A stretch of DNA of 64,000 nucleotides from Acidobacteriaceae bacterium (GTDB lineage Bacteria; Acidobacteriota; Terriglobia; Terriglobales; Acidobacteriaceae), in the NCBI GenBank assembly GCA_003134855.1, contig PLCS01000010.1, forward strand, positions 124,001-188,000, written 5' to 3'. Position 1 is the stretch's first letter; each line of letters starts with the position of its first letter. The notes beneath the pieces were generated by a model, which saw only the letters and a program-made list of their open reading frames with translations, had not been told where the DNA came from and did no database searches. A program made the translations under genes and the position numbers. This document shows positions 1-9,844 of this stretch, in pieces.

Positions 1-333
1 GCCTTCGCGCGTGGTGTCAATGAACTGGCCGCGCAACTCCTCGGCGGGCGCATAGGCGACGGCGTGGACGAGAATATCGAGCTTGCCGAGTTTCTCTTTG
101 AAGGTGGCGAAAACGGCTTCAATTTCGGCGTCGTTGGAGACATCGCACTGGTAGCCGCCGGCCCCCGGCAGCTCGTCGATGAGGCTCTGCGCTTCGAGCT
201 TCATGCGCTCGTTTTGGTAGCAGATGGCCAGGGTTGCACCGGCCTCGTGCAATTTTTGGGCGATGCCCCAGGCGATGGAACGCTTGTTGGCCAGCCCGAA
301 AACGACGGCTGTCTTACCCGCCAGATTAATCAT
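1..333 (-). CDS. fabI: Enoyl-[acyl-carrier-protein] reductase (SDR family), partial, runs off window start
   Basis: Reverse-strand translation MINLAGKTAVVFGLANKRSIAWGIAQKLHEAGATLAICYQNERMKLEAQ..., typical FabI N-terminus; start CAT at 331-333. Confidence 0.85.
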   Translation of the reverse strand, partial: MINLAGKTAVVFGLANKRSIAWGIAQKLHEAGATLAICYQNERMKLEAQSLIDELPGAGGYQCDVSNDAEIEAVFATFKEKLGKLDILVHAVAYAPAEELRGQFIDTTREG

Positions 334-392
334 TCTTGCTTCTTTCCTCCAAGGTCCGTGTCTTGGGGAAGCGGACCTACTTTAATAGAGTA

Positions 393-1328
393 TCAGCCAC
401 CGAGGTCAATCAGCTCGACCTTTCCAGTGGGCTGGTTGAGAAAGCGGGAGCCGAGTCGCTCAAATTTCTCGACGGAATCGGTAGCAAAGCAGCGGATCTG
501 CGCGGTCGGGACCTGCACGGTCGGCGAATGTTTTTTTGTGTCTTGCAAGATGAAGAGGAGCGCGGCAGCCTCGGCGGCGGCCTCGGCGGAGTCGATGACC
601 CTGATTCCGGCGGGCACGACGCAGGCAAGGACGCGTTCTAGCAGCGGGCGCAGCAGCGGGTAGTGCGTGCAGCCGAGGACCAGCGTGTCGGGATTCATGC
701 CCTGGGCGGCGGCTTCGGAGATCAGCTCCGCAAGATAGATGCGAATCACCTCGGCGGTAACCGCCACCTGCGGTGGGGCAGACGCGGCTTGCGCCGCAGA
801 AGCTTCAGTGTCGGCTCCGGCAGCGACCAGAGGCCCCGTCCATCCCTCCTCGACCAGCGGAACGAGCAGGGGGCAGGCCATTTCCAGCGCGCGCAGGCCC
901 CGCGCGCGGCAGGCGGCGGCGTAGGCGTGGCTCTCGACGGTGGCGCCGGTGGCGATGACCAGCACGTCGCCGGTGCGCGAGGCGGCGCGGGCGGCCTCCG
1001 CGCCCGGCTCGATCACGCCCAGCACGGGAACCGGAACCGCGTCCTGAATGGCGTCCAGAGCCAGCGCGCTGGCCGTATTGCAGGCGATCACCAGGAACTC
1101 AGCGCCTTGTTCACGGACCAGGAACTGCGCGCTCTGGACGGCATAGCGGGCGATGGTGCGGCGAGACTTGGAGCCATAGGGAAGGCGGGCCGTATCGCCC
1201 AGGAAGGCGAAGCGCGCGCCGGGCAACCGGGCTACCAGCGCCCGCAGCACGGTGAGCCCGCCAAAGCCGGAATCGAAGACTCCGATGGTGGGGGTGGTCA
1301 TTCCTGTTTTCCATTCAGGGTAGCTCAT
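393..1328 (-). CDS. murI: Glutamate racemase
   Basis: GVFDSGFGGLTVLRAL, ACNTASA and LGCTHYPLL motifs; start may be the internal MTTPTIGVFDSG. Contains an extra Ala-rich segment (see findings). Confidence 0.93.
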   Translation of the reverse strand: MSYPEWKTGMTTPTIGVFDSGFGGLTVLRALVARLPGARFAFLGDTARLPYGSKSRRTIARYAVQSAQFLVREQGAEFLVIACNTASALALDAIQDAVPVPVLGVIEPGAEAARAASRTGDVLVIATGATVESHAYAAACRARGLRALEMACPLLVPLVEEGWTGPLVAAGADTEASAAQAASAPPQVAVTAEVIRIYLAELISEAAAQGMNPDTLVLGCTHYPLLRPLLERVLACVVPAGIRVIDSAEAAAEAAALLFILQDTKKHSPTVQVPTAQIRCFATDSVEKFERLGSRFLNQPTGKVELIDLGG

Positions 1329-2038
1329 GGCTGCGTCCCTTCGGCCGGCACGGCGTCGCCGGCCAGGTAGGTGCGGGTCAGGTCGGCGTGGCCGGCGAGA
1401 GTGGCGCGGGTCTGGCCGTCCACCAGAAAACGCACCTGCGTAATGCGGGGCTGGTTGGCGTGCAGGGTTCCGCAGATGGAGAGCACGGTGAGGGTTTCGG
1501 TCTCGATCCCCGAAGGATGGCTGGCGGCAAAGCTGCCGGTCAGGTTGACGACGGCCAGTTGCGGGCCGGTTTGAGGCTGCTCCCGCGGCGCTGCGCCGGA
1601 TTTATTGGCCCTGAACTCAGCGGAGCTTGATTCAGCGGATTTCGGCTTGACGGATGCGGCTGCGCCGGCTCCGATCTCCGGAACGGGCAGCAGAAAGACC
1701 TGGAGCACAGAGCTTCCGCCGCCGGGGACGGGGTGGGCGGCATCGGGAGCGGCATACAGGTCGAGCAGCTTGCCCAGCACGGCGCGGGCGCGAGAGCCGG
1801 GATCGGCGGGCAGCGGCAGGGAGTGAATCTGCGTCCGCATGGAACTGTCGCTGTCGTTGGCCACCAGCAGGGTTGCCTGCTCGGCGGGCGCCACTTCAGG
1901 AGCGCGGGTGGGCGCCGAGTCCTGGCCGGCAATCAGCCGCTTGTGGGCGCGCTCGCGCAACTGCCACAGCGTGACACCCATGACCAGCGAGGCCAGGAGC
2001 AAAATGCCGAAGAGCAGTTTTTGATGGCGAGGAATCAT
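1325..2038 (-). CDS. GerMN-domain (spore germination GerM-like) protein, membrane-anchored
   Basis: N-terminal TM MIPRHQKLLFGILLLASLVMG; C-terminal LTGSFAASHPSGIETETLTVLSICGTL...ITQVRFLVDGQ typical of GerMN. Confidence 0.75.
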   Translation of the reverse strand: MIPRHQKLLFGILLLASLVMGVTLWQLRERAHKRLIAGQDSAPTRAPEVAPAEQATLLVANDSDSSMRTQIHSLPLPADPGSRARAVLGKLLDLYAAPDAAHPVPGGGSSVLQVFLLPVPEIGAGAAASVKPKSAESSSAEFRANKSGAAPREQPQTGPQLAVVNLTGSFAASHPSGIETETLTVLSICGTLHANQPRITQVRFLVDGQTRATLAGHADLTRTYLAGDAVPAEGTQP

Positions 2039-2775
2039 GGCTGACGAGCCTCCGAACGCCACTCCACGAGCGCCGCGGCCAGCGCCGCGGCCACGCGGGC
2101 CTGGTAGTCGGGATCGTCCAGCCCGGCGGCGACTTTCTTGTCCGGCCCCATCTCCGGCGCAATCTCGACGGCCACGGCCGGGCAACTCATGCTATCCACG
2201 ACTGGTAGAGACGTGCGGCCCAGAGTCACGCTCATGCCCGCGTGCTGCAGCGCGGAGTTGAGCACCCCTTCCAGAGCCAGCGAGCGTGTCACCCAAGCGG
2301 CCTGCGCGGTCTTCCAGGGGACAAAACGCGTGGGCTGCGCGGGTGAAAGCGAAGAGGCAAAGAGATGAACGCCGAGGCCGCTCCCGGAGCCGTTATCGGA
2401 GGCGTGCAGGCTCAGGCAGGCCTGGGCTTGAGCATGGTTGGCGATCTCCACACGCTTATCCGGTTCGACCGCTGCGTCGGATTCGCGGGTGGTCACCACC
2501 TGGATGCCGCGCGCCGCCAGCAGCGACCGCAGCCGCACGCTGAGCGCCAGAGTGAAGGACTTTTCCAGCTGGCTGTTCGAGAGGCTCCCGCCCGCGTCTT
2601 CGCCGCCGTGGGCCGCGTCGATTACGACGACAAAACGGGCCTGGGGAGCGGCTAGGACGGGCGGGGCCGGCTGTGCGGCGGCCGCGCAAGAGAGAAACGC
2701 CAATAAAAGAAGATGGACAAGGGATACCCGGTCAAAGGCATGGAGAAAAGTCCGAATTACCAGCCTTGCCGACAA
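2035..2775 (-). CDS. N-acetylmuramoyl-L-alanine amidase (Amidase_3)
   Basis: VVIDAAHGGEDAGG, SLHASDNGSG, AVAVEIAPEMG motifs; overlaps the GerM-like gene start. Confidence 0.8.
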   Translation of the reverse strand: MSARLVIRTFLHAFDRVSLVHLLLLAFLSCAAAAQPAPPVLAAPQARFVVVIDAAHGGEDAGGSLSNSQLEKSFTLALSVRLRSLLAARGIQVVTTRESDAAVEPDKRVEIANHAQAQACLSLHASDNGSGSGLGVHLFASSLSPAQPTRFVPWKTAQAAWVTRSLALEGVLNSALQHAGMSVTLGRTSLPVVDSMSCPAVAVEIAPEMGPDKKVAAGLDDPDYQARVAAALAAALVEWRSEARQP

Positions 2776-2787
2776 AAAGCTACCTCC

Positions 2788-2852
2788 GGGGCTAAAGCCC
2801 GCGTCGATTTTGCTGCCTTTGCGGCACGGCTAAAGCCGTGCCCTTTCAAAAT
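2788..2852 (-). repeat. Palindromic repeat family A copy
   Basis: Reverse complement TTTTGAAAGGGCACGGCTTTAGCCGTGCCGCAAAGGC...GGGCTTTAGCCCC matches copies at 30399, 35893, 44984, 47911. Confidence 0.85.
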
Positions 2853-2878
2853 ACCGGCTTCATCAGAGCTTTCTTAGT

Positions 2879-4204
2879 TTAGTCCAGCGCATAAATCGTC
2901 AGGCCGCTGAGCAGCTTGGGATAGAAGTCGGTGGATTTTTGCGGCATCACGTCGCCGGCAAAGGCCACTTCCTTGAGTTGCTCCATGGAAACTGGATTCG
3001 TCAGGAAGGCGACATCGGCCTCGCCGCGGCGCACCTGCTCGACGGCCTCGGCGGCGTCGCGCAGATAGCGCAGATTGGTCTGCTCGCGCACTTTTTCCGC
3101 GTCCAGGCCCAGCAGCCGGTCGAGGACGATGGAGTGCAGGCAGCTCAGGTCAAGCTGGCGCTGGCGCTCGGGAAGATGGACCAGCGCGGCGGCTACCGGC
3201 TCCGGCTTCGCGCGCAGCAAGAACGCCCCGGCGCGCGTGACGGCGACAAACGCCGTTCCCTGCTGACTTGCCAGAGCGCCAATGTAGTCCGAAGCCTCCG
3301 CCGTACGTATTGCCGCGACGGTGAAAAACTCTTCGGCGGCGCGCGCAAAGGTGGCCGGGTCGAAGTTCGCCAGGCTATGAACCACGCGGTGGGTGGGCAG
3401 AATCACCAAGCCGTCGGAGTCCATGTTCACGAAGGTCATCATCACCGCAGCCTCAGGGTAAGCCGGCTGTGGCACCTGGCTGGTGCTGGACTCTGTTTTG
3501 GCGGGCGTTGCGGGTGAGTGTTCTTTGGAATAGTTCAGCGCGGTTTCGTAGCGATGATGGCCGTCGGCGATGATCAGCTTCTTGTCGGCCATGGCCGTGG
3601 TCAGCAGGTTGATGATGTTCGGCTCGCTGACCTTCCACAGCCGGTGCAGCACGCCATAGTCGTCGGTAGTCTCGGCGTCGGCGGGACCGGCGCCATCGTA
3701 CAAAATCTTTTCGATGCTGCCGGCCGGGTCGGAATAGAGCATGAAAATCTGGCCAAAATGCGCGTGCGTGGCCTTGAGCAGCTTCAGCCGGTCGCCCTTG
3801 GGCTTGCTGAGCGTCTGCTCATGGCGGAAGACGACCTTTTCGGAGTACTCGTGCAGCTTGCCGAGGGCGATAAATCCGCGCCGTTCCTTGACGATTTCGG
3901 TTCCGGGAACCTTGAATCGCTGCGAATAAGCGAAGATGCAGGGGTCTTTTTCCTGCGCCAGAACGCCCTGCTCGCGCCAGGCGCTGAAGTCGCGCGCCGC
4001 GCGGGTATACACGCTCTCTCCGCGCTCGGAGTCGAAGAGTTCCGGCAGCCCCAGGATGATGCGCACCAGGTTGTAGGGGCTGCGCTGGTAGTAGGCCTGC
4101 TGCATCGCCGGAGAGATTTTGTCGTAGGGCTGGGTAACCACGTTATCCAGGCGGACTACGGTAGGATTGTAGCGCCATGCGCGAAAAGGATAAATGCGTG
4201 CCAT
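2879..4204 (-). CDS. DUF1015 family protein
   Basis: MARIYPFRAWRYN...DNVVTQPYDKISP, IADGHHRYETALNY motifs. Confidence 0.9.
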   Translation of the reverse strand: MARIYPFRAWRYNPTVVRLDNVVTQPYDKISPAMQQAYYQRSPYNLVRIILGLPELFDSERGESVYTRAARDFSAWREQGVLAQEKDPCIFAYSQRFKVPGTEIVKERRGFIALGKLHEYSEKVVFRHEQTLSKPKGDRLKLLKATHAHFGQIFMLYSDPAGSIEKILYDGAGPADAETTDDYGVLHRLWKVSEPNIINLLTTAMADKKLIIADGHHRYETALNYSKEHSPATPAKTESSTSQVPQPAYPEAAVMMTFVNMDSDGLVILPTHRVVHSLANFDPATFARAAEEFFTVAAIRTAEASDYIGALASQQGTAFVAVTRAGAFLLRAKPEPVAAALVHLPERQRQLDLSCLHSIVLDRLLGLDAEKVREQTNLRYLRDAAEAVEQVRRGEADVAFLTNPVSMEQLKEVAFAGDVMPQKSTDFYPKLLSGLTIYALD

Positions 4205-4415
4205 GGGGAAGCTCTTGCTCCACGTTCAAAGGGTTGAATTTGCGCTCTATGGCCTCCTGTCGCTCACTCCGGGGCCGCGATGCGCTTAGCGTCGATTGTA
4301 CTCCTGTGGCTGTGAAAACCGCGCCCGGCGCGTGGAATCTGACCAGGCACCGACAAGTGGCGTAAAGTGAAGGTGAAGGCCGATCCTCCAGCGGGATGGC
4401 CTGCACTCACTGTCT

Positions 4416-5483
4416 ATGCTTGAACCCGTTTCCATGCGCCTTTGCCGTCCCGCGCTTCTCGCGCTGCTTCTTGCCGGAACGGCTACACTGGCGCCCGCGC
4501 AGCAAACCACGCCGCCGGCCCAGCTCCCGGCTCCATCGCTCATCGTGGACCGCGACCCGGTGCGCTCGCCGGATGGCGAACCGCCCGCGCCGCCGGTTCT
4601 GCGCAAAGAGGGCGAGGGCTACGTTCTGCACACCGACGTCGAAGAGGTGGCCCTCAACTGCACCGTGCTCGACGACCACAACCGGCTGGTTCCCGGCCTG
4701 AAAAAGGAAGAGTTCCAGGTCCTCGAAGACGGCGTCAGGCAGACACTGATCAGCTTCCAGCACACCGATCTCCCCGTTTCGATTGCGCTGGTGGTGGACA
4801 ACTCCGGCTCAATGAGCCGCAAGCGCCCCTCGGTGAACAAGAGCGCTCTCGACCTGATCGAGGCCTCCAACCCCCAGGATGAAGCCTTCGTGGTCAACTT
4901 CAGTGACGAGGCCTTCATCGACCAGGATTTCACCTCTGACGTGAGCAAGCTGCGCGAAGGCCTTGGGCACATCGAGGCCCGCGGCGGGACGGCGCTTTAC
5001 GATGCGGTAGTGGCCTCGGCCGACAAGCTGGTTGCCGACGGCAAGCGCCCCAAGCAGGTGCTCATTCTGATCACCGACGGCGAAGACAACGCTTCGACCC
5101 TCAGCCTGGAGCAGACCATCCGCCGCGTTCAGCAGCTCTCCGGGCCGGTCATCTACACGATTGGATTGCTCTTCGGCGACGAAATGAGCCGCTCCGAGGT
5201 GAAGCACGCGCGCCAGGCGCTGGAGATGCTCTCCACCGAGACCGGCGGCATGGCCTTTTTTCCCAAGAGCATCGAACAGGTCGATCAGATCGCCGCCGAA
5301 GTGGCGCGCGACATCCGCAGCCAGTACACGCTGGGTTACCACTCCACCAAGCCGACCACCGAGCCGGGCTTCCGCCGCGTCGAGGTCACCGCCAAGGGCC
5401 AGGGCAAACTCACCGTCCGCACACGCACCGGGTACTTTCCCGTGGCGCGGGTGGCGAAGAAGCCTGTGGCGGCGGAGAAGTAG
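4416..5483 (+). CDS. VWFA-related acidobacterial-type domain protein
   Basis: VDNSGSMSRKRP (MIDAS-like), ALYDAVVASADKL, LITDGEDNAS, DIRSQYTLGYHS. Confidence 0.88.
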   Translation: MLEPVSMRLCRPALLALLLAGTATLAPAQQTTPPAQLPAPSLIVDRDPVRSPDGEPPAPPVLRKEGEGYVLHTDVEEVALNCTVLDDHNRLVPGLKKEEFQVLEDGVRQTLISFQHTDLPVSIALVVDNSGSMSRKRPSVNKSALDLIEASNPQDEAFVVNFSDEAFIDQDFTSDVSKLREGLGHIEARGGTALYDAVVASADKLVADGKRPKQVLILITDGEDNASTLSLEQTIRRVQQLSGPVIYTIGLLFGDEMSRSEVKHARQALEMLSTETGGMAFFPKSIEQVDQIAAEVARDIRSQYTLGYHSTKPTTEPGFRRVEVTAKGQGKLTVRTRTGYFPVARVAKKPVAAEK

Positions 5484-5539
5484 TAGCGAGAAACTACAAA
5501 TTGCAATCGAAGTTGGAATATTCGCTAATTAAAAAGACT

Positions 5540-5580
5540 GTTATCCTGAGCGAAGCGCAGCGCAGTCGAAGGACCTGCGG
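5540..5580. repeat. Dispersed repeat of type TCCTGAGCGAAGCGCAG..TCGAAGGA
   Basis: tatcctgagcgaagcgcagcgcagtcgaaggacctgcgg; imperfect palindrome. Confidence 0.55.
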
Positions 5581-5613
5581 TTGTTTTTCACTCTCTTTTC
5601 CATCCTCAAATGC

Positions 5614-5656
5614 TGGGTGGCCCAGGTCTGGATTTTCAGACCTGGGAAACCACGAG
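5614..5656 (+). repeat. Palindromic repeat family D copy
   Basis: gggtggcccaggtctggattttcagacctgggaaaccacgagcc; arms CCCAGGTCT/AGACCTGGG. Confidence 0.85.
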
Positions 5657-5674
5657 CCAATGGCGCGCAGCGCG

Positions 5675-5726
5675 GCTGCCGCACCGCAGGTGCCGCGCAG
5701 CGCGGCTGCCCCACCGCAGGTGGCGC
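5675..5726 (+). repeat. Palindromic repeat family C, two tandem copies
   Basis: cgcagcgcggctgccgcaccgcaggtg + cgcagcgcggctgccccaccgcaggtgg. Confidence 0.8.
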
Positions 5727-5744
5727 GATACACTTGAGTTGACC

Positions 5745-7139
5745 ATGTTTGAAAACCTTACCGACAAACTCCAGCGCGCCTTCAAGAGCCTTCGCGGCCA
5801 GGGCACGCTCACCGAAGAGAACATCAGCGACGCCCTGCGCGAGATTCGCGTGGCGCTGCTGGAAGCCGACGTCAACCTCAACGTGGTCCGCGACCTGATC
5901 GAACAGATTCGCGTCAAGGCCGTCGGCACCGAAGTGCTCATCGCGCTCTCGCCCTCCGAGCAGGTCATCAAAATCGTCCGCGACGAGCTGATCACGCTAC
6001 TGGGCAAGGACACGGCGCGCTTCAAATTCGCCTCGCAGCCGCCGTCGGTGATCCTGATGGCCGGACTGCAAGGCTCCGGCAAGACGACCACCAGCGGCAA
6101 GCTGGCCGCATGGCTCAAAAAGGGCGGCCATCGGCCCATGCTGGTCTCGGTGGACGTCTATCGCCCGGCGGCTCGCGAGCAGCTCAAGGTCGTCGCCAAG
6201 TCCATCGAAGCCAAACTCTACGAAGGCGACCAGAAGAATGAACCGGCCGGCCCGGCGCTGGTGGCCCGGCTCGCTGCTGAGGCCCGCCGCGAGGCCCGCA
6301 ACATGGGCTGCGACACACTGATCGTGGACACCGCCGGCCGCCTGCACATCGACGAAGAGCTGATGGGAGAGATGGAGCAGTTGAAGAAGCTGCTCAACCC
6401 CAGCGAAATTTTGTTTATCGCCGATGCCATGACCGGCCAGGATGCGGTCAATTCCGCCGCCGACTTCCACACCCGGCTCGGCCTCACCGGCGTCATCCTC
6501 ACCAAAATGGACGGCGACGCCCGCGGCGGCGCGGCGCTCTCGATTCGCCACGTCACCGGCCAGCCCATCAAGTTCATCGGCACCGGCGAAAAGCCCGACG
6601 CCTTCGAGCCCTTTCATCCCGACCGCATCGTCGGCCGCATCCTCGGCATGGGCGACATGATGTCGCTGATCGAGAAGGCCGAATCTACGATGGACCGCAA
6701 GAAGGGCGAGGAGTTCGCCAAGAAGGCCTTGCTCGGCGACGGCTTCTCTCTCGAAGACTTCCGCGATCAGTTGCGCCAGATCTCCAAGCTCGGCTCGATG
6801 GAGAGCATTTTGAAGATGCTGCCGTCGGTGGGGCCTTTTGCCGGATTGCAGCAAGCGTCAAAGAACGTGGACCAAAAGCAGTTCGTGCGGCTGGAGGCGA
6901 TCATCAACTCGATGACCCCCAGGGAGCGCCGCAACCATGAGATTATTTCGGGCACGCGCCGCAAGCGCATCGCGGCGGGCAGCGGAACGCAGGTGCAAGA
7001 CGTAAACAATCTCCTCCGCCAATACGCGCAAATGGCTAAAATGTTCAAGCAGATGGGCAAAAGCGGCATGGCCGGAAAAATGATGCGCGGCGGCCTCGGC
7101 GCCATGGGCATGGGCGGGAAACAGCGGTTCGGGCGGTAA
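5745..7139 (+). CDS. ffh: Signal recognition particle protein Ffh
   Basis: MFENLTDKLQRAFKSLRGQG, GLQGSGKTTTSGKLA, DTAGRLHIDEELM, C-terminal Met-rich M domain. Confidence 0.97.
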   Translation: MFENLTDKLQRAFKSLRGQGTLTEENISDALREIRVALLEADVNLNVVRDLIEQIRVKAVGTEVLIALSPSEQVIKIVRDELITLLGKDTARFKFASQPPSVILMAGLQGSGKTTTSGKLAAWLKKGGHRPMLVSVDVYRPAAREQLKVVAKSIEAKLYEGDQKNEPAGPALVARLAAEARREARNMGCDTLIVDTAGRLHIDEELMGEMEQLKKLLNPSEILFIADAMTGQDAVNSAADFHTRLGLTGVILTKMDGDARGGAALSIRHVTGQPIKFIGTGEKPDAFEPFHPDRIVGRILGMGDMMSLIEKAESTMDRKKGEEFAKKALLGDGFSLEDFRDQLRQISKLGSMESILKMLPSVGPFAGLQQASKNVDQKQFVRLEAIINSMTPRERRNHEIISGTRRKRIAAGSGTQVQDVNNLLRQYAQMAKMFKQMGKSGMAGKMMRGGLGAMGMGGKQRFGR

Positions 7140-7156
7140 GGAAGACGGCTGTAGTT

Positions 7157-7801
7157 ATGACCACCCTCCAGGACCAACTCGACGAGATCACCGCCAACAC
7201 GCGGAACCTTGTGCAGGCTGAGCGGCTGGCTGTCAGCGAGCGCTCCGTTGAGGAGTTATTCGCTACCGGGATCGAGGAGCGGATTCTGCCGGTGGGCGCG
7301 CTGGCGCCGGAGTTTGAGTTACACGATGCCGCGGGGCGGCTGGTGCGCTCTCAGGATATGCTCGCGCTGGGCCCTTTGGTCATCAAGTTTCTGCGCGGGC
7401 GGTGGTGCCCTTATTGCGTCACCGAGTTAGAAGCCTGGCGCGACTTATACGGTACAATCCGCGAGCGCGGGGCGCTGATGGTGGCCATCGGCCCGCAGAC
7501 CGAGCGGCAGAACGACTTTATGGCCGACCAGCATGGGCTTCCCTTTCCGGTGCTCAGTGACCCCGGCTGCGAACTCGCCGATAAATTCGGCCTGGCTTAT
7601 CCCGTGCCCGAATATATGCGCGAGTACTATATGTCCATTCTTATCAATATTCCCTTTGTGAACGGCGAATCGAGCTGGAAGCTGCCGCTGCCGGCGACTT
7701 ATGTCCTCGACCGCGCTGGGCGCGTTCTCTTCGCTGAGGCTCATGCGGATTTCCGTGTACGGCCTGAGCCGGAAGAGGCACTGGCGGCGCTTCGCTTATA
7801 A
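7157..7801 (+). CDS. Peroxiredoxin-like / AhpC-TSA family protein
   Basis: FLRGRWCPYCVTELEAW, VLSDPGCELADKFGLAY. Confidence 0.88.
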   Translation: MTTLQDQLDEITANTRNLVQAERLAVSERSVEELFATGIEERILPVGALAPEFELHDAAGRLVRSQDMLALGPLVIKFLRGRWCPYCVTELEAWRDLYGTIRERGALMVAIGPQTERQNDFMADQHGLPFPVLSDPGCELADKFGLAYPVPEYMREYYMSILINIPFVNGESSWKLPLPATYVLDRAGRVLFAEAHADFRVRPEPEEALAALRL

Positions 7802-7803
7802 CA

Positions 7804-8112
7804 TCAGTTTGTGCGAATCCAAACAGCGAGCTTTGTTTCAGCCTGCGCCAGAGTAACTCCACGCAGAATTATTACCTTGCTGCGCGATAACTCTCCGCTA
7901 ACTAACTCAACAGCATTCTTAGGCAAACCAAAAGTCTCAGCGAGAAAGGCGATCAGCGTCAGGTTGGCGCGGCCTTCAAGCGGGGGCGCGTGGACGGCGA
8001 TCTTCAACTGCGCCGCAGAGCCTTCGCCGTAGACGCCGGTGATGGCGGTCTTCTTTGCGCCGGGCTGGGCGCGGACGGCGAGGGTAACTCCGGATGCGGC
8101 CGCGCGGAGCAT
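7804..8112 (-). CDS. DUF167 / YggU family protein
   Basis: VRAQPGAKKTAITGVYG...LKIAVHAPPLEGRANLTLIAFLAETF. Confidence 0.9.
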   Translation of the reverse strand: MLRAAASGVTLAVRAQPGAKKTAITGVYGEGSAAQLKIAVHAPPLEGRANLTLIAFLAETFGLPKNAVELVSGELSRSKVIILRGVTLAQAETKLAVWIRTN

Positions 8113-8840
8113 CAGTTGATCCCCGGAACTGTGCGCGCGCCAAAGAGCGCCGTCCCCACGCGGACGCGGGTTGCGCCCTCTTCGATAGCCAAATCAAAGT
8201 CTCCGCTCATGCCCATCGAGAGCACGTCGAACGTGAGCTTCGAATAACTCGCGGCCCAGCGCTCGTGCCACTGGCGCAGGCTGCGAAAACAGGCGCGAGT
8301 CTCAGCCTCGGAGACGCCAAAGGGAGCAATCGTCATCAGCCCGCGCATCTGCAAATGCACCAACTCCGGCAGCCGCTCCAATAACTGCGCCGCCTCAACT
8401 GAGTTAGGATCAATTCCGGCCTTGGTTTCTTCTGAACTTAGCTTAACCTCGATCAACACCGGCAGACGCTTGCCTAACTTGCCCGCCGCTTCGTTCAATC
8501 GCTCGGCCAGCCGCAGTGAATCCAGCGAGTCGATAGCATCGAATAACTCCACGGCGCGCTGAGCTTTATTCGATTGCAGATGGCCTATAAGATGGACGCG
8601 AACGAGGTTCGCTGCGCGTATGCGCAACGAGGCGAGTTCCGCAGCTTTGGCGGCAAACTCCTGCACGCGGTTTTCGCCGAAGAGCGTGAGGCCCAGCGCG
8701 GCTGCTTCGGCAATCGTCGCCGCCGGATAGGTCTTCGAGACGGCCATCAGCTCGACCTCGGCGCGCGTGCGTCCGGCGCGGCGGCAGGCGGCTGCTATCG
8801 CCTCTTCCAGCCGTTCGAGATTATCGGCAAGCGTCGTCAT
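8112..8840 (-). CDS. YggS family pyridoxal phosphate-dependent protein
   Basis: LMAVSKTYPA, FGENRVQE, HLIGHLQSNKAQRAVELFDAIDSLDS, LSMGMSGDFDLAIEEGATRVRVGTALFG. Confidence 0.95.
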   Translation of the reverse strand: MTTLADNLERLEEAIAAACRRAGRTRAEVELMAVSKTYPAATIAEAAALGLTLFGENRVQEFAAKAAELASLRIRAANLVRVHLIGHLQSNKAQRAVELFDAIDSLDSLRLAERLNEAAGKLGKRLPVLIEVKLSSEETKAGIDPNSVEAAQLLERLPELVHLQMRGLMTIAPFGVSEAETRACFRSLRQWHERWAASYSKLTFDVLSMGMSGDFDLAIEEGATRVRVGTALFGARTVPGIN

Positions 8841-8865
8841 AGCGTGAAAGAAACCCTTTGCGAGC

Positions 8866-8895
8866 GCTCAGCGAGCGTCTGCCCCACCGCAGGTG
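8866..8895 (+). repeat. Palindromic repeat family C copy
   Basis: cagcgagcgtctgccccaccgcaggtgg between yggS and trxB. Confidence 0.75.
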
Positions 8896-8896
8896 G

Positions 8897-9844
8897 TTAT
8901 TGCCCCTGCTCATCGAGAAACTTCTCCGCTTCCAGCGCGGCCATGCAGCCGGAACCGGCGGCGGTGATAGCCTGGCGATAGCGGCGGTCCTGCACGTCGC
9001 CGCAGGCAAAGACGCCCGCCAGCGGCACGCCGTCTTTTGTGACCAGGACGTTGCCGCTGGTGCGGATATAGCCGTCGCCGTCAAGATCGATCTGGCCGGC
9101 GAAGACCTTCGTATTGGGTTCATGGCCGATGCCGAGAAAGAGGCCGCTGATGTCGAGCTTCGTGACCTCGCCGGTGGCCACATCGCGCAGGCGCAGGCCG
9201 CAGACTTCCTTCTCTTCGACGCCCAGCACCTCTTCGATAATGGTGTTGGGGCGGAGAAAGATCTGCGGATGAGCCTGCACGCGGTCGAGCATGATCTTCG
9301 AGGCGCGGAAGCCTTCGCGGCGATGGAGCAGCGTGACCTTGGAGGCAAAGCGGGTGAGGAAGAGCGCCTCTTCCATCGCCGAGTCGCCGCCGCCCACCAC
9401 GGCAATCTCTTTGCCCCGGAAGAAGAAGCCGTCGCAGGTGGCGCAACTGGAGACGCCGTGGCCGATCAGCGCCTGCTCGCTGGGCAGCCCCAGCCAGCGC
9501 GCGCTGGCCCCCGAGGCGACGATCAGCGTGCGCGTCAGAATCTCGCCGGCCGAGGTTTGCAGCCGGAAGGGATTCTCCTTGAGATCCACCGCAGCCAGAG
9601 GCGCAAGCTGGAAGGTCGCGCCGAAGCGGGCGGCCTGCTTCTTCATGTTGTCAATAAGTTCCGGCCCTTGGATGCCCTCCGGCCAGCCGGGAAAGTTTTC
9701 CACCAGTGTGGTCATCGAAAGCTGTCCGCCGGGCTCGTGGCCCTCCAGAACGAGCGGATTGAGGCCGGCGCGTGCGGTATAGATGGCGGCGGTGAGTCCG
9801 GCGCAGCCGGAGCCGAGAATAACGGTGGAGCGAATCTCTGTCAT
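8897..9844 (-). CDS. trxB: Thioredoxin reductase
   Basis: GSGCAGLTAAIYTARAGL, SSCATCDGFFFRGKEIAVVGGGDSAMEEA. Confidence 0.95.
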   Translation of the reverse strand: MTEIRSTVILGSGCAGLTAAIYTARAGLNPLVLEGHEPGGQLSMTTLVENFPGWPEGIQGPELIDNMKKQAARFGATFQLAPLAAVDLKENPFRLQTSAGEILTRTLIVASGASARWLGLPSEQALIGHGVSSCATCDGFFFRGKEIAVVGGGDSAMEEALFLTRFASKVTLLHRREGFRASKIMLDRVQAHPQIFLRPNTIIEEVLGVEEKEVCGLRLRDVATGEVTKLDISGLFLGIGHEPNTKVFAGQIDLDGDGYIRTSGNVLVTKDGVPLAGVFACGDVQDRRYRQAITAAGSGCMAALEAEKFLDEQGQ

